Source: Sphingobacteriaceae bacterium (GTDB lineage: Bacteria > Bacteroidota > Bacteroidia > B-17B0 > Aurantibacillaceae). From it: a stretch of 64,000 nucleotides of DNA. Below the pieces are notes generated by a model. That model was given only the letters and a program-made list of their open reading frames with translations. It was not told where the DNA came from and did not search any database. Each line of letters starts with the position of its first letter. Positions within the stretch are counted from its first letter, which is position 1. Of this stretch, positions 9,802 through 18,734 are shown piece after piece. A program made the translations under genes and the position numbers. The stretch is taken from contig NVQB01000001.1 of the NCBI GenBank assembly GCA_002319075.1, forward strand, positions 3,534,001 to 3,598,000, in the 5' to 3' direction.

Positions 9802-12800
9802 ATGGTGAATCTGAGGCGATTAGGCGTACTGTTAGTGTTTTCTTTTATACTTGTAAAAGGAAGCGCGCAAATTTTCACGCCTAAACAAATAAAGCTCTTC
9901 AAAGTGTTTAAAGACACACTTGTACTGGATAGTCTGAGCCTGGTTCCAGGAACTATAAGTTTTAAGGCCTATCCTCAGGGTGATTCTACGGTATTGCCGG
10001 AAATAAATTACAAATACCACGCACTTATTTTTAAGAATGGAAAAAAACCCGATAGCCTTTTCGTAAGCTACAAGCGCTTTCCCTACAATTTCGAAAAATT
10101 GTTTTACCATAAAAATTCAGATGTGCTCTATACGGATCTGACGCGCCGTATAAATCCTTTCACTATAAATTACTCTAACAAACAATCTGAAAATTTATTT
10201 CAAAACGATGGCCTCAATAAAAACGGCAATATTAGTAGAGGGATCTCCTTCGGAAATAACCAGGATGTGGTGGTGAATTCTAATTTGAATTTACAGGTAA
10301 GTGGTAAACTAACGCCTGAGATTGATCTGGTAATGGCGGCAACGGATAATAATATCCCCTTTCAGGCCGACGGAACAACGGCACAATTGCAGGAATTTGA
10401 TAAAGTGTTTATTCAGTTAAGTAATTACAATACAAAAATGATTGTGGGGGATTATCAATTGTCGCGACCTCAAAACAGTTACTTCATGAATTTTTATAAG
10501 CGCGCGCAAGGATTTTACCTGGATAATGTCTACAAAGACACAACTTCCAAAAAACCGATGATTTTTAAAACGCAAGTTTCTGGCGCCGTATCGCGTGGTA
10601 AGTTTTCGCGGCAAGTGTTTTTTGGTGTTGAAAATAACCAGGGCCCCTACCGTTTAAGAGGCGCTGAGAATGAACCCTTCATTATTGTTTTAAGCGGGAC
10701 TGAGAAGATTTATATTGATGGCAGACTTTTACAAAGAGGTCAGGAGAATGATTATATCATTGATTACAACACCGGTGAAGTTACCTTTACCGCGCGCCAG
10801 CAAATTACAAAAGACAAAAGGATAGTAGCTGAATTTCAATACGCGGAGAGAAATTACGCGCGCTCTTTATTTTTCTTTGGAGAAGAAGTACTGACCGGTA
10901 AATCAAGAATATTTTTTAATGCTTACAGTGAACAGGATAATAAAAATCGTCCGCTGCAACAAAACCTCGACGATCAGCAAAAAAAGAATGTGCTTATCAA
11001 TGCCGGCGATAATCTTGATCAGGCTTATTTCAGCGGGGCAGACACTGCTGTTGCTTTTAACAGCGACGGTATTTTTTACAGGAAAGCAGACACCCTGGGC
11101 TATCAAGGTATTTATATCTACAGCACCGATCCTTCTGTAGCGAAATACAATTTGAAGATGAGTTTTGTGGGGGCTGGAAAAGGGAACTATGAGCAATTGA
11201 ACACCAGCGCCAATGGAAAGGTTTATACTTTTGTGCCGCCAGCCGGCGATTCTCTTCGCGGAAGTTACGAGCCGGTAGTTCCTTTGGTAACGCCCAAACA
11301 AAGCCAAATGTTAACAGGAGGCTTTACGCATAGCATTACACCTGATAATCTGATTTCCGTAGAAGGAGTCTATACAAAATACGATGTCAATAAATTTAGT
11401 ACTAAAGACAAAGGAAACGATGAAGCAGGTGGTGTAAAAGTATCCAGCAAAAACCAAAGCATTTTTAAACGTGATTCTTTAAAGCCCGTTGTCAAAGCTA
11501 TTTACAATGTAAACTACGAATTTCTCCAAAAGCAGTTTACGCAGATTGAACGTTTTCGTAGCATCGAATTTGACAGAGATTGGAACCGACCTTTAACCAG
11601 TCTTCTTATAAATGATCAAACGCTAGCCAGTGCAGAGTTGGGGCTTGTTCAGCAGAACAGAGCTTCTCTTACTTATACGTTTAATTTTTTTAATGAAGGC
11701 ACAAACTACCAGGGGATCAGGCATAATATAAATGGCGATTACAAAACAAAAACACTTTACTCCAATTACAACGGGGCATTCCTGACAACTACAGATGATC
11801 TTAATTTTCAAACGACGCAATTTTACAGGCATAAATCTCTAGTCTCAAAAAAAATTGATCGTCTTAAGTTTGCCTATACAGATGTTTTTGAAAATAACCA
11901 GTTTCGTAATTCTACCGATAACATAATTGCTCCGAGATCTTACCAATTCTGGGAGTGGGAGGGAAGTGTTTCGAATGCCGATAGTTCAAAAAATAATGTC
12001 AGGTTGTTTTACAAAGAACGAAGAGACCGTTTAGCTTACCGCAAAGCTGTGGGGACTAATGATCTCGCATTAAAGGACAGTACTTTCGCCACCAATATTG
12101 GGCTGGAAGCTTCCATTTTTTCTATTAAAAATAATCCCATTACTTTTTTGGCCACCTACCGTAAACTGGATCTTACCAGAAATATTACGGGCACTTCGTT
12201 AAAACCCGATAATACCTTGTTAACGCGTTTGGAATACAATCCGCGGTTTTTTAAAGGCTTAATTACTTCAAGCATTTTTTATGAAGCGGGTTACGGACAG
12301 GAAAATAAACGGGATTATTATTATTTAGAGGTGGCGCCCGGTCAGGGACAATATGCCTGGAACGATTATAACGGCAACGGGATAAAGGAAAAAGATGAAT
12401 TTGAACTGACCAATTTTATAGACCGTCAGACTTATATTCGTTATTACACGCCAACAAATGACTATGTGAAAGTTTTGCAGAATCAATTTAGTATTTCGGT
12501 TAGTATTCGTCCCTCTTCATTTTTTACAAATCAAAAGAAAGCGATCAACCGTTTTATTAACCGTTGGGTTTTGCAAACGGCTGTGCGTTTTGATAATAAG
12601 ATTACCGACAATGATGTTGTAAATAACTATAATCCATTTGTTCAGGCTCCCGACAGCTTTCTGCTCGCAGCTAATAACAACAGTCGCTACAGTGTTTTCT
12701 TTAACCAGAGCTCTGCAGTATTTGGAGCAGATTACACACATATAGATAATAAGGCACGTCAACTCTTAACGAATGGCATCGAAGAAAAAACAATTTTTTC

Positions 12801-13317
12801 AGACGAAATAAAATGGCGTGTCAATTTTCTGAAAGCCTGGGCTATAAACAGCGACAACATTGTCAGCAAAAAAGGAAACAGTTCAGAATATTTTTCTTTA
12901 CGCGATTATAGTATCAGAAGCTATGAAACCGAACAGAAATTAGTGTTCCAGCCGAACACAGTATTTAGAATAAGTGGTATTTACAAATACACCGAGAAAC
13001 AAAACCAAGTAGAAGCACGAAATCAAAACTCGTTTCTTCACACTTATGCGCTGGAAATAAAATACAACCAAACAGAAAAAGGAAGTCTTACCGGAAGGAT
13101 AGACCTGATAAAAATTAAATACAACGACTCTGAAAATTCTGCAGTGGCTTACGAAATGCTAAATGGTTTAAGCAAAGGCGATAATTACACCTGGGAGTTG
13201 CAGTATCAAAGAAACCTCAATAGTAACATTCAAATAAGCATTAATTATTCAGGAAGAAAAACGCCTGACAATCCAACGGTGCATATCGGCGGGGCGCAGA
13301 TCAGGGCCTACTTCTAG
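9802..13317 (+). CDS. Large outer membrane beta-barrel protein of unknown function
   Basis: A 1171-residue protein with a clear signal peptide (residues 1-23, ending KGSAQ). After a mixed N-terminal domain of about 120 residues come GNISRGISFGNNQDVVVNS and a long run of alternating hydrophobic and polar residues. The body is rich in Tyr, Phe and Asn, with many paired short strands, as expected for a large outer membrane barrel. A Ca-loop-like segment DYNGNGIKEKDEFE lies near residue 855. I recognise the layout from unnamed Bacteroidota outer membrane proteins, some of which share such an RG-FGN-Q motif. No TonB box or plug domain is visible. It is monocistronic, facing the thioredoxin-like gene on the opposite strand. 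Outer membrane location is likely; function is unknown. Confidence 0.75.
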   Translation: MVNLRRLGVLLVFSFILVKGSAQIFTPKQIKLFKVFKDTLVLDSLSLVPGTISFKAYPQGDSTVLPEINYKYHALIFKNGKKPDSLFVSYKRFPYNFEKLFYHKNSDVLYTDLTRRINPFTINYSNKQSENLFQNDGLNKNGNISRGISFGNNQDVVVNSNLNLQVSGKLTPEIDLVMAATDNNIPFQADGTTAQLQEFDKVFIQLSNYNTKMIVGDYQLSRPQNSYFMNFYKRAQGFYLDNVYKDTTSKKPMIFKTQVSGAVSRGKFSRQVFFGVENNQGPYRLRGAENEPFIIVLSGTEKIYIDGRLLQRGQENDYIIDYNTGEVTFTARQQITKDKRIVAEFQYAERNYARSLFFFGEEVLTGKSRIFFNAYSEQDNKNRPLQQNLDDQQKKNVLINAGDNLDQAYFSGADTAVAFNSDGIFYRKADTLGYQGIYIYSTDPSVAKYNLKMSFVGAGKGNYEQLNTSANGKVYTFVPPAGDSLRGSYEPVVPLVTPKQSQMLTGGFTHSITPDNLISVEGVYTKYDVNKFSTKDKGNDEAGGVKVSSKNQSIFKRDSLKPVVKAIYNVNYEFLQKQFTQIERFRSIEFDRDWNRPLTSLLINDQTLASAELGLVQQNRASLTYTFNFFNEGTNYQGIRHNINGDYKTKTLYSNYNGAFLTTTDDLNFQTTQFYRHKSLVSKKIDRLKFAYTDVFENNQFRNSTDNIIAPRSYQFWEWEGSVSNADSSKNNVRLFYKERRDRLAYRKAVGTNDLALKDSTFATNIGLEASIFSIKNNPITFLATYRKLDLTRNITGTSLKPDNTLLTRLEYNPRFFKGLITSSIFYEAGYGQENKRDYYYLEVAPGQGQYAWNDYNGNGIKEKDEFELTNFIDRQTYIRYYTPTNDYVKVLQNQFSISVSIRPSSFFTNQKKAINRFINRWVLQTAVRFDNKITDNDVVNNYNPFVQAPDSFLLAANNNSRYSVFFNQSSAVFGADYTHIDNKARQLLTNGIEEKTIFSDEIKWRVNFLKAWAINSDNIVSKKGNSSEYFSLRDYSIRSYETEQKLVFQPNTVFRISGIYKYTEKQNQVEARNQNSFLHTYALEIKYNQTEKGSLTGRIDLIKIKYNDSENSAVAYEMLNGLSKGDNYTWELQYQRNLNSNIQISINYSGRKTPDNPTVHIGGAQIRAYF

Positions 13318-13413
13318 AAGGTGAAAGATTAAATGGAAAAGACAGTATGGCATTTCTAAAACAAGTTTGTTTTTTCACTATCCATTCTTTTACATTTTAC
13401 ATAACGGTGGCGA

Positions 13414-14010
13414 TCACTTCTCCGCTTCTTTCATCTTATCGAGAAAATAATGATCTGAACCTGTTGTTCTGGGCACAGAAAACCCAATGCAAACTTCTTT
13501 TATAATTCCTTCCCGGTTTATGAAAAAGCTTGTAGGGACGCCATCTACATGAAAGGATTCTTTAGAACCATTGCAGGCCCTGAATAAAGTTTTTATCGAA
13601 TTACCAGGACAATCGGCAATAATATCGAATGCTAAAGTATCCAGACCCAATTTAGTTTTTCTTTTTCCCTCTCTTTTAGAATTATAGGCCCGCAGGTCGC
13701 GAAGATCTTTTTCATTTCCACTTCCAATCAAAAGAATTTGGTAGTTATCTTTTGGATAAGTTTTAGAGATCTCATTTAAAAGACTTAATTCTGTGTAGCA
13801 AGGTCCACAACCGAAACCAAAAAAGGAGAGAATAGTTATTTTACCTTTAAAATAATTACTGTCAATTTTTCGTCGGTCAATGGTAGTATGTTCAAAGAAA
13901 GAAACAGCACGGTTGATCATAACACGTGAGCCTTTGAATAGTGAATCATTCTGAGAGCGCATGCTAACACCGCAAAGCGTCAGTAAACTAAAAAAGAATA
14001 GCTTTTTCAT
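13414..14010 (-). CDS. Exported TlpA-like thioredoxin-fold protein
   Basis: A 198-residue protein with an N-terminal signal peptide (MKKLFFFSLLTLCGVSMRSQ). The thioredoxin fold starts with KITILSFFGFGCGPCYTE, whose CGPC is the redox-active pair at about residues 68-71. The cis-Pro loop is GVPTSFFINREG. Such proteins reduce or isomerise thiols in the periplasm, for example in cytochrome maturation or repair of exported proteins. An insertion rich in Lys and Arg (RAYNSKREGKRKTK) between strand 2 and the cis-Pro loop is unusual for a TlpA core. It lies convergent to the large barrel gene and downstream of psd, on psd's strand. The partner is unknown. Confidence 0.88.
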   Translation of the reverse strand: MKKLFFFSLLTLCGVSMRSQNDSLFKGSRVMINRAVSFFEHTTIDRRKIDSNYFKGKITILSFFGFGCGPCYTELSLLNEISKTYPKDNYQILLIGSGNEKDLRDLRAYNSKREGKRKTKLGLDTLAFDIIADCPGNSIKTLFRACNGSKESFHVDGVPTSFFINREGIIKEVCIGFSVPRTTGSDHYFLDKMKEAEK

Positions 14011-14076
14011 AGTTGGCTTAAAAAAAATAGTACTATTAAAATTACAAATATTGCCTTCAGATTTTGAACGGAATAT

Positions 14077-14127
14077 TCAACTATAAACTATTGACTTTTA
14101 AGTATTGACTATCAACTATAAACTATA
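14077..14127. repeat. Short direct repeat between psd and the thioredoxin gene
   Basis: TCAACTATAAACTAT occurs at 14077-14091 and again at 14112-14126. The second copy overlaps the last codons of psd. It appears to be a minor AT-rich duplication without visible function. Confidence 0.5.
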
Positions 14128-14779
14128 TCCGTCCAATCACCGTCTGTGAACCTTTCACCACATCACCGATCTTCACATCCAGCTTCGTTCCCAAAGGTAA
14201 AAACAAATCCACGCGCGATCCAAATTTAATAAAACCCATTTCCCCGCATTGCTCAGCAACATCGCCTTGTTTAGTATACCATACAATACGACGCGCCAAA
14301 GCCCCTGCAATTTGTCTGAATAAAATCTCTGTTCCGTTCTTATGTTTTACAACAATGGTTGTACGCTCGTTGTCTGTACTACTCTTTGGTTCCCAGGCTG
14401 CTAAAAATTTACCGGGATGGTATTTGAAAAAGCTTACAAGTCCTGCTATAGGATAACGGTTTACGTGAACGTTAATCGGACTCATAAAAATACTTACCTG
14501 TAAACGTTTGTCTTTAAAATATTCAAGTTCAGTCGTTTCTTCAATAACAACTACTTTTCCATCAGCAGGAGCAATTATCAAATCTTCACCTTTTGTATGT
14601 TGACGTGTAGGATGTCTGAAAAATTGTACAATAACAATGGTTAAGAAAGCACTTAAAGCATACGCAAACCAGTGCGCAATTGGATATTCTGGAAAAAAGT
14701 GGCGGGCAATAAAAATGATAATGGCGCTAAAAATAAGTACGATAAATAAACTTGGCCAACCTTCTTTGTGAAATTTCAT
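14123..14779 (-). CDS. psd: Phosphatidylserine decarboxylase proenzyme (short, archaeal-type)
   Basis: A 218-residue membrane-associated enzyme that converts phosphatidylserine to phosphatidylethanolamine, the main phospholipid in this phylum. Two hydrophobic segments lie at residues 10-55. The domain begins with DLIIAPADGKVVVIEE and contains SIFMSPINVHVNRYPIAG. Near the C-terminus, GFIKFGSRVDLFLP holds the Gly-Ser pair at which the proenzyme cleaves itself, giving a small alpha chain with the pyruvoyl group on the former Ser. The length fits the short Psd class, not the 280-320-residue E. coli type. A TATATTTG box at 14811-14818 precedes it. No phosphatidylserine synthase gene is adjacent in this window. 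Confidence 0.95.
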   Translation of the reverse strand: MKFHKEGWPSLFIVLIFSAIIIFIARHFFPEYPIAHWFAYALSAFLTIVIVQFFRHPTRQHTKGEDLIIAPADGKVVVIEETTELEYFKDKRLQVSIFMSPINVHVNRYPIAGLVSFFKYHPGKFLAAWEPKSSTDNERTTIVVKHKNGTEILFRQIAGALARRIVWYTKQGDVAEQCGEMGFIKFGSRVDLFLPLGTKLDVKIGDVVKGSQTVIGRI

Positions 14780-14810
14780 ACGATTCTGTTTAATCCTTAA
14801 TAATTTGCCT

Positions 14811-14818
14811 CAAATATA
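14811..14818 (-). promoter_or_regulatory. -7 promoter box of psd
   Basis: On the minus strand TATATTTG matches TAnnTTTG exactly and sits 32 bp upstream of the psd ATG. No exact TTG lies 17-20 bp further upstream (a CTG is found at 18 bp), so only the -7 element is supported. Confidence 0.5.
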
Positions 14819-14898
14819 ACAGAATAGGCCGTAATGCAGGAATTTATTGTCGAATTTAAAAAGCCTTTTGTCGAGAGATTTTAACAAGGTTAATGTCT

Positions 14899-15590
14899 TT
14901 CTCGACTACGCTCGAAATGACAGTTCGTAGTAAGATGTCAGTTCGTTGTCAGGTGTCAGTTCATGGTCAGATACCAGTTCGTGGTCAGGTGTTAGTTCAT
15001 GGTCAGATATCAATTCATGGCCAGATATCAGTTCGTGGTTAGATGTCAGTTTGTGGTTAGATGTCAGTTCGTGGTCAAATATCAATTCATGGCCAGATAT
15101 CAGTTCGTGGTTAGATGTCAGTCCATTGTCAGATGTCAGTTCGTGGTTAGATGTCAGTTCGTGGTCAGGTGTCAGTTCATGGTCAGATATCAGTTCGTGT
15201 TCAGGTGTCAGTTCATGGTCAGATATCAATTCATGGCCAGATATCAGCTCGTGGTCAGATGTCAGTTCGTGGTCAGGTGTCAGTTCATGGTCAGATGTCA
15301 GTTCATGGTCAGATGTCAGTTCGTGGTCAGATATCAATTCGTGGTTAGATTTCAGTTCGTGGTCAGATGTCAGTTCGTGGTCAGGTGTCAGTTCATGGTC
15401 AGATATCAATTCATGGCCAGATATCAGTTCGTGGTCAGATATCAGTTCGTGGGCAGATGTCAGTTCGTGGGCAGATTTAAGTTCATGGTCAGATGTCAGT
15501 CCATTGTCAGATGTCAGTTCATTGTCAGATGTCAGTTCATGGTCAGATGTCAGTTCATTGTCAGATGTCAGTTCGAGCGTAGTCGAGAAC
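14899..15590. repeat. Array of about 35 copies of an 18-bp repeat enclosed by a REP-like inverted repeat
   Basis: From about 14935 to 15570 the DNA is an uninterrupted run of the 18-mer GTCAGTTCGTGGTCAGAT, with variants such as CATGG, CATTG, GGT for GAT and ATATCA for ATGTCA. The left flank at 14899-14922 reads TTCTCGACTACGCTCGAA then ATGACA. The right flank at 15567-15590 is its reverse complement at 23 of 24 positions. The unit is contiguous, so it is not a CRISPR. Because 18 is divisible by three, several frames stay open on both strands (repeats such as SDHELT or SSWSDV), but start signals and normal composition are absent. It probably grew by slippage inside a REP-like element, since the arm's own TGACAGTTCG resembles the unit. 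Confidence 0.92.
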
Positions 15591-15765
15591 ACACACACAC
15601 CAGGCACCAAAGCGGCATCCCTTTGCAGCCGGGCCTTAAAGCGGCTGCCTGGCAGCGGCTTTGTTCCGAAGGACAAAGACCCTGCACAGGCAATTTATGC
15701 TGAGCGAAGCCGAAGCATAGCCGGTTTTAGGTTCGGCAAGAGGGATATAGCGGCGGGCCCGGTGA

Positions 15766-15818
15766 CCCTGAAGCGAAAACGCCTCCGCAATTCACTAAAA
15801 GCGTTTTCTGCTTCAGGG
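15766..15818. repeat. Long imperfect hairpin upstream of icd
   Basis: The left arm CCCTGAAGCGAAAACGC (15766-15782) pairs with GCGTTTTCTGCTTCAGGG (15801-15818) with one bulged base, leaving an 18-nt loop. No T-tract follows, so it is probably not a terminator. The surrounding 15.6-15.87 kb is GC-rich, looks like a dispersed intergenic repeat and has no convincing gene. Confidence 0.65.
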
Positions 15819-15922
15819 GCAGGTGCCATCATAGTAAAAGAACAGGAGAAAAATCCCAGGCGATTTGTTTAATTAGTGGAATGCTTACAGGAATTAAAAC
15901 TCATAAAATCCCCTTTAAAAAC

Positions 15923-15952
15923 TTGCCTGTTAGCCCAGCTTTCCTAAATTTG
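15923..15952 (+). promoter_or_regulatory. Promoter of icd
   Basis: TTG at 15923-15925, a 19-bp spacer, then TAAATTTG at 15945-15952, an exact match to the Bacteroidota -33/-7 consensus. The ATG of icd follows 34 bp later. Confidence 0.7.
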
Positions 15953-15986
15953 TGCTCTTATTTAAAAATTCTTAAACGCCAATAAA

Positions 15987-17216
15987 ATGAGCAAAATTAA
16001 AGTAGCCAATCCCGTTGTTGAACTTGACGGTGATGAAATGACCCGCATTATCTGGAAATTTATTAAAGACAAATTAATTGTTCCGTATTTGGATCTAGAT
16101 ATTAAATATTATGACCTTGGTGTTGAACACCGTGATGCTACTTCTGATCAGGTAACGATTGATGCTGCAGAAGCCATTAAAAAATACCAGGTGGGAATTA
16201 AATGTGCTACCATTACTCCTGATGAGGCGCGTGTAAAAGAATTCAATTTAAAATCGATGTGGAAATCACCTAACGGAACCATTCGTAATATTTTAGATGG
16301 TACTGTTTTTCGTGAGCCCATCGTTTGTTCAAACGTTCCGCGTTTGGTAACTAACTGGACAGCACCGATCATTGTTGGTCGTCACGCATTTGGTGATCAA
16401 TACCGTGCAACAGATTTCGTTGTTCCTGGAAAAGGAAAATTGACAATTAAATTTGAAGGCGAAGATGGAAAAGTAATTGAACACGAAGTTTATAAATTCC
16501 AGGGACCAGGCGTAGCAATGGCTATGTACAACGTAGAAGAGTCTATTCGTGGTTTTGCTCACTCTTGTTTTAACGTGGCTTTAACTAAAAAATGGCCTTT
16601 ATATTTATCTACTAAAAACACCATTCTTAAAAAATACGATGGTCGTTTCAAAGATATTTTTGAAGAAGTTTACCAGGCAGAATACAAATCAAAATTCGAA
16701 GCAGCAGGCATCGTTTACGAACACCGCTTAATTGATGACATGGTTGCATCTGCATTAAAATGGAACGGTAATTTTGTATGGGCTTGTAAAAATTATGATG
16801 GCGACGTGCAATCAGATACAGTGGCTCAAGGTTTTGGTTCATTGGGTTTAATGACGTCTGTATTAATTACACCGGATGGAAAAGTAATGGAAGCAGAAGC
16901 TGCTCACGGAACAGTTACTCGTCACTACCGCGATCACCAGGCTGGTAAACCAACTTCAACTAATCCAATCGCTTCTATTTTTGCATGGACCCGTGGTTTG
17001 GAGTTCCGTGGTAAATTAGATGGTAACAAAGAATTAGTAGAGTTCTGTCAAACGCTTGAAAAAGTTTGCGTTGAAACTGTAGAAAGTGGAAAGATGACAA
17101 AAGACTTAGCAGTGTGTGCATTCGGTAACAATGTAAAACATGGCGAACACTATTTATATACAGAAGAATTCTTGGATGCTTTGGATACAAATTTGAAAAA
17201 AGCGCTAGGAAAATAA
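15987..17216 (+). CDS. icd: NADP-dependent isocitrate dehydrogenase (eukaryote-like homodimeric type)
   Basis: A 409-residue cytosolic TCA-cycle enzyme that oxidises isocitrate to 2-oxoglutarate and CO2. The N-terminus [16 protein letters not shown] and the segment [14 protein letters not shown] are typical of the dimeric IDH1/IDH2-like class. The substrate loop is [27 protein letters not shown] and the following [21 protein letters not shown] carry the metal-binding Asp residues. The C-terminal [12 protein letters not shown] and [11 protein letters not shown] are conserved in the class. Length and start are normal. It has its own strong promoter, with a terminator about 100 bp downstream, so it is probably transcribed alone. 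Assignment is very secure; NADP preference is inferred from the class. Confidence 0.97.
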   Translation: MSKIKVANPVVELDGDEMTRIIWKFIKDKLIVPYLDLDIKYYDLGVEHRDATSDQVTIDAAEAIKKYQVGIKCATITPDEARVKEFNLKSMWKSPNGTIRNILDGTVFREPIVCSNVPRLVTNWTAPIIVGRHAFGDQYRATDFVVPGKGKLTIKFEGEDGKVIEHEVYKFQGPGVAMAMYNVEESIRGFAHSCFNVALTKKWPLYLSTKNTILKKYDGRFKDIFEEVYQAEYKSKFEAAGIVYEHRLIDDMVASALKWNGNFVWACKNYDGDVQSDTVAQGFGSLGLMTSVLITPDGKVMEAEAAHGTVTRHYRDHQAGKPTSTNPIASIFAWTRGLEFRGKLDGNKELVEFCQTLEKVCVETVESGKMTKDLAVCAFGNNVKHGEHYLYTEEFLDALDTNLKKALGK

Positions 17217-17246
17217 CTAGATCACTTATTGTCATTTCGAGCAGGG

Positions 17247-17268
17247 CAAAAGAGTTAAGACTCTTTTG
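17247..17268. repeat. Perfect short hairpin after icd
   Basis: CAAAAGAGT and ACTCTTTTG form a 9-bp stem with a 4-nt loop. The preceding TGTCATTTCGAGC (17230-17242) matches the end of the REP-like arm found at 9.5 and 14.9 kb, so this may be a decayed copy of that family. Confidence 0.5.
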
Positions 17269-17318
17269 AGCCAGTTAGAGCGATAGGTTTGATTAGTCTA
17301 GAAAGACAATAACACTGT

Positions 17319-17353
17319 AAAACCCTCTTCCAAAAATGGAAGAGGGTTTTTTG
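17319..17353 (+). terminator. Rho-independent terminator of icd
   Basis: AAAACCCTCTTCCA (17319-17332) pairs perfectly with TGGAAGAGGGTTTT (17337-17350) around a 4-nt A loop, followed by T residues. The A-rich left side may allow termination in both directions. Confidence 0.9.
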
Positions 17354-17772
17354 TTGACCTCCATTTTACTCAAGACTTTTTTTTGGGCGCCCCCTCATGA
17401 ACCGAAAGGCTGCACTATTTTTTATGGAAACCTCTCTGCTTCACGGGGCGGGCTACGCCGGGCTCCGCTTAACAAGCTGGCTCACCAAGCCACTGGCTTG
17501 TTGCCCTGCTGCGGTTTTTTTGGCTGAAGGGCCAAAAAGAACTATCCCGATAGCTATCGGGATTCTGTATCCCTGGCGCGAGAACCTGCATCTAAAAAAG
17601 AATATTTCTTCTTACTTGAACGGCTTTTTTATTGGGATAGAATTTTTTATATCTTTATATGATTACCCAAACATTTACAAACGATAGAAATTATTTGTTG
17701 TCGGATTTGTGGCGTATAGCGGTCCTTTATAAGCAATTGCCCTAACGACATGCTGACCAGAGAATTCGATCA
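17354..17772. other. GC-rich dispersed-repeat-like intergenic stretch opening the accessory island
   Basis: This stretch of about 420 bp has no convincing gene. Frames through it are GC-rich without coding character. It contains several small inverted repeats (for example AAGCC-ACTGGCTT near 17490) and a perfect 20-bp palindrome. It ends in a weak palindrome, TGTCG (17700-17704) to CGACA (17747-17751), with a GCCCTAACG core that recurs in the attC-like site at 19.7 kb. Confidence 0.5.
17544..17563. repeat. Perfect 20-bp palindrome
   Basis: ATCCCGATAGCTATCGGGAT is its own reverse complement. The 16-bp core recurs at 18630-18645 and, with AATT in place of AGCT at the centre, at 22026-22043, all inside the accessory island. 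Confidence 0.85.
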
Positions 17773-18447
17773 ATGACATATATAATTATTCTAATACTAC
17801 TCTTTATAGTGACGAGGTTCTTAGTCAAGTCTTTCGTATCGATAAGGAAGAAAAACCCTGTTCCAGACGAAAATCAGACAGTTTCTCAAAGCAAAGGCAC
17901 ATCCGAGGACATGGCATCAGGTAAAGATGCTTTATGGTATCACGAAGATGATTATTGCATGATCGAACTTACACCGAAGGAGAACATTAAGGCACTTAAC
18001 GACGAATCCGAAATAATAAACGCGAAAAGCAAAGAGAATTTCGACGGTTATGGTTTCACAGACATCCATGTAATATCCGACGAAAAAATTGGGCTGGACA
18101 TTCGACAAATTTCTCCGGTGACCTTAGATGAAATTGTGAATAAGACAGGCATTCAAAAGGCTTCTTCTGTGGCAACGGGGTATTCAACCCATCGTGAGGG
18201 ACGAAAAAACACGTTTGGTTTTGGAGCAGGTTATGCGGCTATATATTACAGCGTTAAAGGCGGTACCGTCGACCGCATTTGGTTCACAAACCTAAGCAGT
18301 TTGGACAAAGAAAAGGTAATTCCGTGCCTAAATGAAATCGGTGAAAAATGGAACCTCGTATTAATGGACTGGTTTCAGACCAAAGTAGTTGAATTATCTG
18401 ACAGAAATGAAATTGAAATTTACTTAAAGGGACCGGACGAAAACTGA
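17773..18447 (+). CDS. Membrane-anchored protein of unknown function
   Basis: I do not recognise this 224-residue protein. It has one N-terminal transmembrane helix (residues 2-18, IIILILLFIVTRFLV) followed by basic residues, so the rest probably stays in the cytoplasm or is tethered to the inner membrane. The soluble part (about 50-224) is mixed alpha/beta with DALWYHEDDYCMIEL at its start, YSTHREGRKNTFGFGAGYA in the middle and LVLMDWFQTKVVELSD near the end. There are no Cys clusters, nucleotide motifs or catalytic signatures that I can name. The general look, with acidic and aromatic residues and a compact size, would fit an immunity-like or sensor protein, but this is only a guess. It is the first gene of the cassette-like island. 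Confidence 0.7.
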   Translation: MTYIIILILLFIVTRFLVKSFVSIRKKNPVPDENQTVSQSKGTSEDMASGKDALWYHEDDYCMIELTPKENIKALNDESEIINAKSKENFDGYGFTDIHVISDEKIGLDIRQISPVTLDEIVNKTGIQKASSVATGYSTHREGRKNTFGFGAGYAAIYYSVKGGTVDRIWFTNLSSLDKEKVIPCLNEIGEKWNLVLMDWFQTKVVELSDRNEIEIYLKGPDEN

Positions 18448-18458
18448 ATCCGGCAACT

Positions 18459-18717
18459 GCTTATAACACGGGGCCATAGTGCCAGCGCGGACAAGAGACA
18501 GCCTTTTTACATGCAAAAGCAATTTTAATCTGGCGTGCTTTGCACGGGACAAGCTTTCACACATTCCGGCTCGTTGGTCCACCGGACCATCGCCCTTTTG
18601 CTTTTGCGTAGTATATTTTTAACTTCACTCCCGATAGCTATCGGGTGGACATCAGAACACTATAGCATCGGCGCCATCCTGATACGCGGCCGGCGCAAGC
18701 CCCCGAGTACTATAGCG
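18459..18717. repeat. Nested imperfect palindrome between cassette-like genes
   Basis: The outer ends, GCTTATAAC (18459-18467) and GTACTATAGC (18707-18716), roughly pair, followed inward by GGGGC to GCCCC and GCC-GCGC to GCGGCCGGC. Inside, TGCAAAAGCAA (18512-18522) pairs with TTGCTTTTGCG (18598-18608). A perfect hairpin, TGGTCC-acc-GGACCA, lies at 18575-18589. The palindrome CCCGATAGCTATCGGG sits at 18630-18645. The layout resembles a large attC-type site but is more diverged than the one at 19.6 kb. Confidence 0.5.
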
Positions 18718-18734
18718 GTAATTTTAGACAGACA

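Noticed and set aside
10903-11307. 134-residue minus-strand frame inside the large barrel gene
   Set aside because: It is fully inside a well-supported 1171-residue gene on the other strand and has low-complexity hydrophobic content.
14935-15570. CRISPR array
   Set aside because: The 18-bp units are contiguous with no unique spacers, and no cas genes are present.
14906-15872. Long open frames on both strands across the 18-bp repeat array (repeats such as SDHELT, SSWSDV, VVRCQF)
   Set aside because: Because the unit is a multiple of three, several frames stay open at once. Composition is unlike any protein, there is no signal peptide or plausible start region, and the repeat is explained as DNA.
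17336-17687. Plus-strand frames of 63 and 96 residues after the icd terminator
   Set aside because: They run through GC-rich intergenic repeat sequence and the 20-bp palindrome, without coding bias or conserved features.
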